Below, piece after piece: positions 17,253 through 24,747 of a DNA stretch of 64,000 bases. Under the pieces are notes generated by a model. That model did not search any database. It saw only the letters and a program-made list of their open reading frames with translations, and was not told the DNA's origin. The stretch lies in assembly GCA_902587545.1 (NCBI GenBank), contig CACILL010000001.1:267300-331299 (forward strand), given 5' to 3'. Position 1 is the first letter of the stretch; each line of letters starts with the position of its first letter. Made by a program: the position numbers and the translations under genes. Source of the DNA: an uncultured SAR86 cluster bacterium (GTDB lineage Bacteria; Pseudomonadota; Gammaproteobacteria; Magnimaribacterales; AG-339-G14).

Positions 17253-17773
17253 TTCTTAATTAATGATTTGGAAAAATCCTCTACTCTTTTCCAGTCGGTA
17301 AATTCAAATCTAGCCCTGGCGTCTGTAGGGCCTTTGGTGATCCACATGATAAGTCTAATCATAAATCTATCGAAAAAATTATATGTTGGGTAATCAACAA
17401 CGCCAGCAAAAACATCCATTTTGTTTGGTTTCCATTTTGTTGCTTTGAGAAATTTTGCAACATACGGATTAGTATCGGGAGTATTTTTCTCTGGCTTTCT
17501 AGCAACTACATTTACACTAAAAAAAGCGTTTTCTTTGCTTGAGAGCTCATCAAGGTTTTTTTCAATAAACTCAAAAAGTTCTTTTCGATAGTTACCATAT
17601 CTGATACTGGCCCCAATAATGACTTGTTGATAATTTTTCAAGCTCAGCGATTGAGCGTCAACTAATGAAGTTAAGTCAACGTTTGCATGATGCTTGATAT
17701 GTTCAGCAATTTTGCTCGAGATTTTTTGAGTATGACCATCTACAGAAGAATATATTACAAGAGTATTTCTCAT
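17249..17773 (-). CDS. hemG: Menaquinone/ubiquinone-dependent protoporphyrinogen IX dehydrogenase (HemG)
   Basis: HemG is a long-chain flavodoxin-like enzyme that oxidises protoporphyrinogen IX to protoporphyrin IX and passes electrons to the quinone pool. The FMN phosphate loop YSSVDGHTQKIS is at residues 8-19, IGASIRYGNYRKEL follows, and the loop unique to HemG is in the C-terminal third (NFFDRFMIRLIMWITKGPTD). The 174-residue length fits. It is the last gene of the haem operon, one base after hemF. Convergent overlap with ubiH is 4 bases. Confidence 0.92.
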   Translation of the reverse strand: MRNTLVIYSSVDGHTQKISSKIAEHIKHHANVDLTSLVDAQSLSLKNYQQVIIGASIRYGNYRKELFEFIEKNLDELSSKENAFFSVNVVARKPEKNTPDTNPYVAKFLKATKWKPNKMDVFAGVVDYPTYNFFDRFMIRLIMWITKGPTDARARFEFTDWKRVEDFSKSLIKN

Positions 17774-17774
17774 C

Positions 17775-18593
17775 TTATTTCCACTTCGCTGACGGCGGCA
17801 TGGACATCAGGATAGCTTCTGTAGATCCTCCTGTTTTTAAACCAAACAAAGTACCTCTATCCCAAATCAAATTGAATTCTACGTAACGCCCTCTTTTGAT
17901 AAGTTGTTGTTCTTTTTCTTCTTCAGTCCAGTCTAAGTCTTTTTTGCTAGATACGGTTTCTTTAATAATATTGAGAGTGGTTAAACCAAGCTCTTTTACA
18001 AAATCAAAATCGTCTTGCCAGTTGCCGGTATTCAAATGATCAAAAAAAATGCCGCCAACTCCTCTGGGTTCATCTCGATGAGCAAGATAGAAATATTCAT
18101 CACAATTTTTTTTAAAATCCGAGTAATAGTTATTGTCTGATTTATCACATGCTTCCTTTAACTTAGCATGAAAAAGTTTAGTTTCTTTATCGTCTGGAAT
18201 TGATGGAGTCATATCTGTTCCACCTCCAAACCAATTTTCACCAGTAGCTAAAAATCTAGTATTGAAATGAAAAGCCGGCACCTTGGGTGATTGCATGTGA
18301 GCAACCAAACTGATTCCAGAAGCCCAATAGTCCGCAGATTTTTCTGTCCCTTTGATTTGAGATTTAAAATCATCAGAAAATTCACCCGCAACAGTTGAAA
18401 TATTTACCCCAACCTTTTCAAATACCTCACCCTTAAGAATGCTTATTTCGCCGCCGCCAGAACCTTTATGATTCCATTTTTTTCTTTCAAACTTTCCGCC
18501 ATCTAATTCTTCAAAGGCAGCGCAAAATTGGTCTCTCAAAGATCTAAACCATTGAGATGCTAAATCTTTTTTTTCATCTAAACTGCTGGTCAT
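17775..18593 (-). CDS. hemF: Oxygen-dependent coproporphyrinogen III oxidase
   Basis: HemF converts coproporphyrinogen III to protoporphyrinogen IX by two O2-dependent decarboxylations. Recognisable blocks are GGGEISILKGEVFEKVGVN, PAFHFNTRFLAT, WFGGGTDMTPSIP, HRDEPRGVGGIFFDHL, RGRYVEFNLIWDRGT and LMSMPPSAKW at the C-terminus. The 272-residue length is somewhat short (E. coli has 299). Its start overlaps the end of hemH in an ATGA, and hemG follows one base after its stop. Use of this O2-requiring enzyme implies aerobic haem synthesis. Confidence 0.96.
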   Translation of the reverse strand: MTSSLDEKKDLASQWFRSLRDQFCAAFEELDGGKFERKKWNHKGSGGGEISILKGEVFEKVGVNISTVAGEFSDDFKSQIKGTEKSADYWASGISLVAHMQSPKVPAFHFNTRFLATGENWFGGGTDMTPSIPDDKETKLFHAKLKEACDKSDNNYYSDFKKNCDEYFYLAHRDEPRGVGGIFFDHLNTGNWQDDFDFVKELGLTTLNIIKETVSSKKDLDWTEEEKEQQLIKRGRYVEFNLIWDRGTLFGLKTGGSTEAILMSMPPSAKWK

Positions 18594-19606
18594 AGTTGGG
18601 ATAATTTATTCGCAATTAAATTATTAATGGCTTCAACATGCTCGTCGTTATCATTTAAGCAAGCTATGTAATGGAAAGCCTCACCACCAGAATCTAAGAA
18701 TATTTCCTTATTCTCTTCATCGATTTCTTCTATGGTTTCTAAACAATCCATACTAAACCCTGGCGATAAAATTAAGATTTTCTTTACTCCCTCTTCAGGT
18801 AATTTTTCCATCAGTTCACTTGTATAGGGTTTTAACCACTCTCTTCCTGCCGCTGCCAATCTCGATTGAAAACTTGTAATGTACTGATTTTCTTCCAGCC
18901 CTAAAGCTTCTGCAACCAGGCGAGAAGTCTTCTGACAAAAACAATGGTAAGGATCTCCTTCATCAAAATATTTTTTTGGAATGCCATGATAAGAAAAAAC
19001 TACCTTGTCTTGTTTTCCATAAAATTCATGAGATTTAATCGTGTTAGCTAATGAATTTATGTACTCAGAATTATCATGGTAGCCGCTCACAAAATGGAAA
19101 CTAGGAACCCAGCGCCATCTTGAAAGAATTGCGCTCACCTTATCGAATATTGTTGCAGCAGTTACTGCAGAATATTGAGGAAACAAAGGTAGAAGTAAAA
19201 TTTTACGACAATTTTTCTCCTTCAAACTCAACAAAGCTTTTTCAATGCTTGGGTTTCCGTAGCGCATGGCTAATTCAAATTCTATAGATTCAGAATTTTC
19301 ATTCAGGTTTTTTATCTTGCTTAAAAACCTCTTTGAATAAACCAGCAACGGCGATCCTTCTTCAAGCCATACAGATTTATAAAGGGCTGCTGATTTTCTT
19401 GGCCTAAAGGGCAAAATAAAGAGATTAAGTACCAACCACCAGATTATTTTAGGCACTTCTATGACTCTCGTATCTGATAAAAATTCTCTAAGGTATTTTC
19501 TTACATCTTTTGTAGAGTAACTATCTGGCGAACCAAGATTGCAGATAATTACACCAACTTTTTGTTTGTCTTTGTGGGAAAAATTCTCTTCGCCTAAAAA
19601 ACTCAT
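18590..19606 (-). CDS. hemH: Ferrochelatase
   Basis: HemH inserts Fe2+ into protoporphyrin IX, the last step to protohaem. Motifs are VGVIICNLGSPDS at the N-terminus, EGSPLLVYSKR, FPQYSAVTAAT, the catalytic His in SYHGIPKKY, YHCFCQKTSRLVAE and SPGFSMDCLETIEEI with the conserved Glu pair. The 338-residue length is normal. It overlaps hemE and hemF by 4 bases on either side, so the operon is tightly coupled. It has several cysteines in the C-terminal half; whether it binds an iron-sulphur cluster cannot be judged. Confidence 0.96.
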   Translation of the reverse strand: MSFLGEENFSHKDKQKVGVIICNLGSPDSYSTKDVRKYLREFLSDTRVIEVPKIIWWLVLNLFILPFRPRKSAALYKSVWLEEGSPLLVYSKRFLSKIKNLNENSESIEFELAMRYGNPSIEKALLSLKEKNCRKILLLPLFPQYSAVTAATIFDKVSAILSRWRWVPSFHFVSGYHDNSEYINSLANTIKSHEFYGKQDKVVFSYHGIPKKYFDEGDPYHCFCQKTSRLVAEALGLEENQYITSFQSRLAAAGREWLKPYTSELMEKLPEEGVKKILILSPGFSMDCLETIEEIDEENKEIFLDSGGEAFHYIACLNDNDEHVEAINNLIANKLSQL

Positions 19607-20622
19607 AAATAAGACCTTACTTTTTTCACAAAATGTTTAACATTTTCTTGAGGCGTTGTCTTGATAACGCCATGGCCTAACCCACATACCCATCCTCTTC
19701 TGTCCTCTATTGAAAGAGAGGAAATATCTTCTAGAAATAAATTTAAAGCTTTATCAAATTCGTTGAAATCCTGAGTAATGATTTTTTCACTGAAATTGCC
19801 TTGGACGAACCCATCATTCCTTTTTGCAAAAATATCTTGAATGCTGACATTGGAATCTACCCCAATTCCTGCAAAAGGAACTTTGAAACTATCAGATGCG
19901 TTAAAGATATCATCATAAGAAATTCCGTCTTTTGCATAATAACCAACTTGATTTGGAAAAGACTTTACTAACTCACTTAAAACTTTATTAAGGTAAATAG
20001 ATAAATCATCTTTAGCAAGCTGGTGTGCACAAGAATCAAAAATCATTACAAGTTCAGCTCCAGCCTGCAATTGCAAAGAAATGTTTTTATGTAAAAGAGG
20101 ATAGATATACTCTTCCAAAATTGCCCATTGGTAGCTTTCTATTTTTCTAATCTTATCTAATTTATTTTTAGCTGAGGCAAAAGATAGCAATGTCCATGGT
20201 CCGCCAATAAAGCCAATCATAGACTTATCGTCTGGAAGCAATTCCAAAGTTCTTTCTATTGCCTCCCCTTGGAATTCCAAAGAAACAATAGGATTATTAT
20301 TGACAAGAATTCTAGAAGCATTTTCTTCTGATAGATGTTCTTTGAAAATCGGACCAGGGTCATAAATCAAGTCCATACCCAGAGACTCCAAGGGAAAAAG
20401 AATGTCGCTGAATAAAATAGCGACATCAAAGTCAAATTCTTCTATTGGACCTAAAGCAGTTTGAGCTGACAAGGCTGGAATTTTACAAAGCTCAACAAAA
20501 GAGTGAGATTTCTTAAGATTTTGGTAATGATTATGATATCTGCCAGCTTGACGCATAAACCATATCGGCGGAATTTCCTGAGGAACCCGATTCAAAGCAT
20601 TTTGAAACCTGGAGTTACGCAT
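19603..20622 (-). CDS. hemE: Uroporphyrinogen decarboxylase
   Basis: HemE removes the four acetate carboxyls of uroporphyrinogen III to give coproporphyrinogen III. The start is placed at the ATG at 20622 because the family begins NxRFxxAL and the sequence from there reads MRNSRFQNALNRVP. The longer frame from 20676 would overlap hemB by 46 bases with unconserved residues. Signature PPIWFMRQAGRY is followed by DVAILFSDIL, GFIGGPWTL, DSCAHQLAKDD and the C-terminal GLGHGVIKTTPQENV. The 339-residue length is a little under the usual 350. A gap of 8 bases separates it from hemB. Confidence 0.95.
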   Translation of the reverse strand: MRNSRFQNALNRVPQEIPPIWFMRQAGRYHNHYQNLKKSHSFVELCKIPALSAQTALGPIEEFDFDVAILFSDILFPLESLGMDLIYDPGPIFKEHLSEENASRILVNNNPIVSLEFQGEAIERTLELLPDDKSMIGFIGGPWTLLSFASAKNKLDKIRKIESYQWAILEEYIYPLLHKNISLQLQAGAELVMIFDSCAHQLAKDDLSIYLNKVLSELVKSFPNQVGYYAKDGISYDDIFNASDSFKVPFAGIGVDSNVSIQDIFAKRNDGFVQGNFSEKIITQDFNEFDKALNLFLEDISSLSIEDRRGWVCGLGHGVIKTTPQENVKHFVKKVRSYL

Positions 20623-20630
20623 ATCAGAAA

Positions 20631-21626
20631 TTATAGATTTTTTGCTATCTCTTTTGCGGCATAAGTTAAGATGCAATCCGCACCAGCTCGCTTAAATGAA
20701 AGAAGCGATTCAAATATTACTTCCTCACTTAGCCAGTTTTTTTCAATTGCTGCCTTCAACATAGCGTATTCTCCGCTTACTTGATAAACAAAGGTTGGCA
20801 TTTGAAATTTTTCTTTAACTGCCTTTACCACATCAAGATAAGGCATACCTGGTTTTACCATAACAATATCAGCGCCTTCATTAATATCTAAGGCTACCTC
20901 GTGAAGAGCTTCATCAATGTTTGCAACAGCCATTTGATAAGAGTCTTTTGTTTTATTTCCAAAAAATTTTGCAGATTCTACTGCTTCCTTAAAAGGACCA
21001 TAGAACTTAGAACTGTATTTTGCTGAGTAAGCTAGAATCATAGTATTTTTAAAGCCCTTTTCTTCAAGCGCTTTCCTTATGACTCCAACTCTGCCATCCA
21101 TCATGTCAGATGGAGCAATGATGTCTGTACCTGCTAGAGCTAGCTTCAATGCCTGATCTTCTAGAATTTTGAGCGTCTCATCGTTGTCGACATCGCCATC
21201 CGAATTTATTACCCCATCATGACCATGAGTTGTGTAAGGATCTAAAGCTACATCAGCAATAACTAAAATTTCCGGAAAATTTTGTTTTATTGTTTTTATG
21301 ACGTTATTGAGAAAATTATTTTCATTTACTGCCTCAGAACCTTTCTCGTCTTTCTTGTCTTCATCTATAACAGGAAAAATGGCTACCGCCTTGATACCCA
21401 AATTAACGAGTTCTTCGATTTCTTTGAGAATACTTTTTTCTGAGTGTCTAAAAATTCCAACTAGAGATTCTATTTTTTCTTTTTCTTTTATGGATTCCTT
21501 AACAAAAATAGGCTGAATTAAATCATCAATGGATAATTTATTTTCTGCGACAAGATCTCTAATAGATTTATTCGATCGCAATCTTCTCAGCCTAGAAAGA
21601 GGATATTTTCTTTTAAAATTTGCCAT
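20631..21626 (-). CDS. hemB: Delta-aminolevulinic acid dehydratase (porphobilinogen synthase), Mg-type
   Basis: HemB condenses two 5-aminolevulinate molecules to porphobilinogen. The metal-site segment reads DVALDPYTTHGHDGV, with Asp/Ala in place of the three cysteines of zinc enzymes, so this belongs to the Mg-dependent class known from Pseudomonas and plants. The two active-site lysines are in AYSAKYSSKFYGPF and MVKPGMPYLD. The 331-residue length is typical. It follows hemC by 22 bases and precedes hemE by 8. Confidence 0.96.
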   Translation of the reverse strand: MANFKRKYPLSRLRRLRSNKSIRDLVAENKLSIDDLIQPIFVKESIKEKEKIESLVGIFRHSEKSILKEIEELVNLGIKAVAIFPVIDEDKKDEKGSEAVNENNFLNNVIKTIKQNFPEILVIADVALDPYTTHGHDGVINSDGDVDNDETLKILEDQALKLALAGTDIIAPSDMMDGRVGVIRKALEEKGFKNTMILAYSAKYSSKFYGPFKEAVESAKFFGNKTKDSYQMAVANIDEALHEVALDINEGADIVMVKPGMPYLDVVKAVKEKFQMPTFVYQVSGEYAMLKAAIEKNWLSEEVIFESLLSFKRAGADCILTYAAKEIAKNL

Positions 21627-21648
21627 ATCGGGTAAACAGGTGCGTAGC

Positions 21649-23148
21649 TTACTTTGCTTCGTTTACTTTTTCCAGCCAGTCTTCATAGTTTAAAAAAGGC
21701 TTTATTTTATTGGGATATAGTTTGTTCAACTCATCAAAAGTTTTGCCCAAGCCACACGAATGTTCTGCATTTTCAATGCTTGGAAATTTTTTCAAAGCTT
21801 CTTTAAATGAACTGATAGACATCCAATAGAAATGAGAATATTTGGATAAGTCTTCTATATCTTTTTCAGGCACTAATTTATAAGTTGCAATAAGTTTTTT
21901 ATCCTTCGATTCTGAATCAATATGAGAGACCAAAAACCAATTTATCCTTTTAAGCAACGAGCTGGGTTTTGATTGATCTTCCCCTAGACTATCTGAAGTA
22001 CCATTTACCCATATTCCTTTCTTAGCTAATTTAAACCAATTCTCTATACCACTTGTCCAAATGACATTTGACAAATCAATTGATATGCCCTTTTCTATTG
22101 AACTTGCCCTTGAGATATACAAACCAGAATTTTTAATCGCTTCTATTTCGTTTATCCCTTCATCAATTTTTAATCGGGAAAACAATTTAAAATCTTTTTT
22201 TGATTTCGGGTAGTAATCTTCAATTGGATTTTTGAATCTGGATAATTCTTTCTTGAAAGGTGAAAAAAACCTTTCATCAATGAGCTCATTATCTGGCGTT
22301 AAGCCTTTCTCGGTGGTGATTTTTCCAAGAGGATGGTTTTCTATGCTTACGCCTATTTTTTGATGACAGCCTCCACCATATTTTTTGAGTTTTTCTCTCT
22401 CATCTTCTACATCTTCAAAGACATTTAAATCATTGATTTCATTGAGTAATTCAACTACTTTTTCATTTCCTGATTTTACTTCAATGGCCAATGCTCCTTG
22501 GCCAGGTGCGCAAGGGTTTTGTGAACAAGGAATTACCATCCACAAAAATCCATCTAAGTCCTTTTTGAAGGAATCTAATTCACTTTTAATCTCTTCTACA
22601 GGGGATAAGAGTCGATCCAAAGCAGCTTTGGCTATTACTAAGCCATCAGCATTTGAACCCTTAAGTTTTTGAACTCTGGTCAAAATATTTCCCCTAATAT
22701 CTCTAAAGCTCAGAGAGTTCATTTCAAAAGGAAAAGCTTTCTTTAAAAACCTTGATAGATTTTCTTGTCTTCTTGGAGATGAGGTAAAGATTTCTAATTT
22801 TTTCTTTTTTAAGGAACTTTTCTTAAAAATTAAAACATCTCTTGAGTCAGCTCTTTTTATAGTCGCGGCAACTTCTGTTCCCTCTTCAAGATCAACTGGA
22901 AGATCTTTCCAAGAGTGAACGGCAATATCTGCTTTTTCAGTTAATAATTCTTCTCGGATGTCTGAGGTAAAAACTCCCATTTCGGGCATTTTGTGCAGGG
23001 GCGTAGTTAAGTCTATATCGCCAGAAGTGTCTTTTGTCTTAAAAATGATTTTAATTTCAGGAAATTTTTTTTTAATTACCTCTGAGACTTCTATTGCTTG
23101 AAGCTTTGCAAGAGCACTTTTTCTAGAAATGATAGTTAACTTATTCAT
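21649..23148 (-). CDS. hemC: Hydroxymethylbilane synthase fused to a probable uroporphyrinogen-III synthase
   Basis: The N-terminal ~280 residues are HemC: SRKSALAKLQA, AVHSWKDLP, TSSPRRQENL, RDIRGNILTRVQKL, APGQGALAIE and GGGCHQKIGV with the dipyrromethane-cofactor Cys. The enzyme polymerises four porphobilinogens. The protein then continues to 499 residues, about 190 more than ordinary HemC. That tail carries VIWTSGIENWFKLA, GIWVNGTSDSLGE and a W-x-S-x3-F block near the end, which I read as a diverged HemD domain since no separate hemD is present. HemC is certain; HemD function is inference. ATG at 23148 is chosen over an upstream TTG. It is the first gene of the haem operon. Confidence 0.88.
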   Translation of the reverse strand: MNKLTIISRKSALAKLQAIEVSEVIKKKFPEIKIIFKTKDTSGDIDLTTPLHKMPEMGVFTSDIREELLTEKADIAVHSWKDLPVDLEEGTEVAATIKRADSRDVLIFKKSSLKKKKLEIFTSSPRRQENLSRFLKKAFPFEMNSLSFRDIRGNILTRVQKLKGSNADGLVIAKAALDRLLSPVEEIKSELDSFKKDLDGFLWMVIPCSQNPCAPGQGALAIEVKSGNEKVVELLNEINDLNVFEDVEDEREKLKKYGGGCHQKIGVSIENHPLGKITTEKGLTPDNELIDERFFSPFKKELSRFKNPIEDYYPKSKKDFKLFSRLKIDEGINEIEAIKNSGLYISRASSIEKGISIDLSNVIWTSGIENWFKLAKKGIWVNGTSDSLGEDQSKPSSLLKRINWFLVSHIDSESKDKKLIATYKLVPEKDIEDLSKYSHFYWMSISSFKEALKKFPSIENAEHSCGLGKTFDELNKLYPNKIKPFLNYEDWLEKVNEAK

Positions 23149-23258
23149 TATAACCAATCCTTATAAACAACTATATTATTATAATTCTCTAAAATCTGTA
23201 TATTTAGTTTGAACTCTTTTACGTCTATAGTAATGTTCAAATTCCTTTTGGAGATGAA

Positions 23259-24509
23259 ATGAACTACAAAAAATATTTTTCCGATGAGTTGACTTCTTTA
23301 AAGTCGCAAGGTCTTTACAGAAAATTCAGAGAAATAAATCGAGATAAAAAACATTTCCCAAAAGCCACTGAAAGGTTTGAGGGTTCCGAAAGACCTGTTG
23401 AAGTCTGGTGCAGTAACGACTACTTAAATTTGAGCCAACACCCAGATGTTATTAAAAGATCCATTGAAGTTATCGAGGAATTGGGGACTGGTTCTGGCGG
23501 CACAAGAAATATTTCTGGAACTTCGTCATATCACGCTGACTTGGAAAAAGAGCTTGCCAAGCTGCATAATAAAGAATCCAGTCTGATCTTCCCTTCTGCA
23601 TATACAGCTAACCAATCGACTCTTTGGACATTATGCAAAAAACTTGAAGGTATCGAAGTATTTTCCGATGAACTCAATCATGCTTCTATGATTCAAGGCA
23701 TTAAAAACGCCAACGTGCCTTGTCATATCTTTCGTCACAATGATGTCGGTCATCTGAAAGAATTGTTAAATACCTCCAATGCCAGTGTGCCCAAACTTAT
23801 AGTTTTAGAGTCCCTTTACTCTATGGAAGGCTTAAGATCACCGCTAAAACAAATTGTTTCCTTGGCAAAAGAATTTAACGCTTTAACCTACCTCGATGAA
23901 GTTCACTCTGTTGGTCTTTACGGATCAGAAGGCAGAGGAATTGCAAATGAGCAAGGAGTTAGCGATGAAATTGATATCATAAACGGTACTTTATCCAAAG
24001 CTTTTGGCCAAATGGGTGGCTATGTTGCTGCAAGTTCCGACATTATCGATTTCATACGAAGTTTTGCTCCTGGTTTTATTTTTACTTCTTCTGCAAACCC
24101 AAGTATTGCAGCTGCTTCAATTAAAGCTATCGAAGTAGCAAAAAAATCTGAAAATCTTAGAGAAGACATCAGAAAAAATTCTGATTTAATAAGAACTGGG
24201 TTAAGAAATTTGGAAATTCCTCATCTCGACAATGACAGTCACATCATTCCCATTCATCTTGAAGATCCGAGATTGTGTAAAAACGCTGCCAATCTTCTCA
24301 TCGAAGAGCATGGAATTTATATTCAGCCTGTATTTTACCCAACGGTTCCAAAAGGCGATGAAAGATTTAGAGTTACTATTACGCCTAAGCACCAGGCAGA
24401 GGATATAAAGAGGTTTCTATCTTCATTAAATCAGGTTTGGGATAAATTAAGCTTAAGAAGAGAAAGCTACGGTTCCGCCGAAAAATCTCTAGTTACTAAA
24501 ATTTACTAA
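23259..24509 (+). CDS. hemA: 5-aminolevulinate synthase (C4/Shemin pathway)
   Basis: ALAS condenses glycine and succinyl-CoA to 5-aminolevulinate with PLP. It is told apart from the related KBL and BioF enzymes by the N-terminal GLYRKFREINR...FP, by VEVWCSNDYL, LDEVHSVGLYG, the PLP lysine in TLSKAFGQMGG (Lys247) and the C-terminal FYPTVPKGDERFRVTITPKH. The 416-residue length fits alphaproteobacterial ALAS (about 405). A GGAG ribosome site precedes the ATG, and a hairpin terminator follows. It is transcribed divergently from the hemC operon over about 110 bases. Typical gammaproteobacteria instead make ALA from glutamyl-tRNA. Confidence 0.93.
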   Translation: MNYKKYFSDELTSLKSQGLYRKFREINRDKKHFPKATERFEGSERPVEVWCSNDYLNLSQHPDVIKRSIEVIEELGTGSGGTRNISGTSSYHADLEKELAKLHNKESSLIFPSAYTANQSTLWTLCKKLEGIEVFSDELNHASMIQGIKNANVPCHIFRHNDVGHLKELLNTSNASVPKLIVLESLYSMEGLRSPLKQIVSLAKEFNALTYLDEVHSVGLYGSEGRGIANEQGVSDEIDIINGTLSKAFGQMGGYVAASSDIIDFIRSFAPGFIFTSSANPSIAAASIKAIEVAKKSENLREDIRKNSDLIRTGLRNLEIPHLDNDSHIIPIHLEDPRLCKNAANLLIEEHGIYIQPVFYPTVPKGDERFRVTITPKHQAEDIKRFLSSLNQVWDKLSLRRESYGSAEKSLVTKIY

Positions 24510-24519
24510 TTTTAAAGTC

Positions 24520-24550
24520 GAAATCCCGCCATAAGGCGGGATTTCTTCTC
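24520..24550 (+). terminator. Rho-independent terminator after hemA
   Basis: An 11-base perfect stem GAAATCCCGCC / GGCGGGATTTC with loop ATAA starts 11 bases past the hemA stop and is followed by a weak pyrimidine run (TTCTC). It may act in both directions. It is one of only two clear canonical terminators in the window. Confidence 0.75.
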
Positions 24551-24662
24551 TCCAAAAACTTCATCGAACAACTCAGGGGGAGATCTTCAAGAGATTAGCC
24601 ATGAGATGAAATGAAAAGGCGTCTCTAAAAATCATATAGTAGTTCAATTTCCGTTTTTTTCT

Positions 24663-24734
24663 TGAAGAGAAGCAACCTTTGTAATTTTTTGAAATATCTT
24701 CCTGGAAAATTTCAAAATAAGTTGCTTTTCTTCA
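24663..24734. other. Nested long inverted repeat (candidate structured RNA)
   Basis: Bases 24663-24676 pair with 24721-24734 (14 pairs including one G-U when read on the plus strand), and within them 24687-24695 pairs perfectly with 24709-24717 (9 pairs). It lies between the hemA terminator and the end of the siderophore receptor gene. No T-run follows on either strand, so it is not a standard terminator. The remaining bases of the 238-base gap hold nothing else I recognise. Confidence 0.5.
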
Positions 24735-24747
24735 TTCTCTCCTAAAA

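Noticed and set aside
20623..20676. Overlap of 46 bases between hemB and hemE from the longest hemE frame.
   Set aside because: The first 18 residues are unlike the family; the internal ATG at 20622 gives the conserved N-terminus and removes the overlap.
23158..23258. Fur box or well-spaced sigma70 promoter in the hemC-hemA gap.
   Set aside because: TATAGT at 23226-23231 and TTGAAC at 23209-23214 are only 11 bases apart, and no Fur-like palindrome is present. A promoter must exist here but I could not place it.
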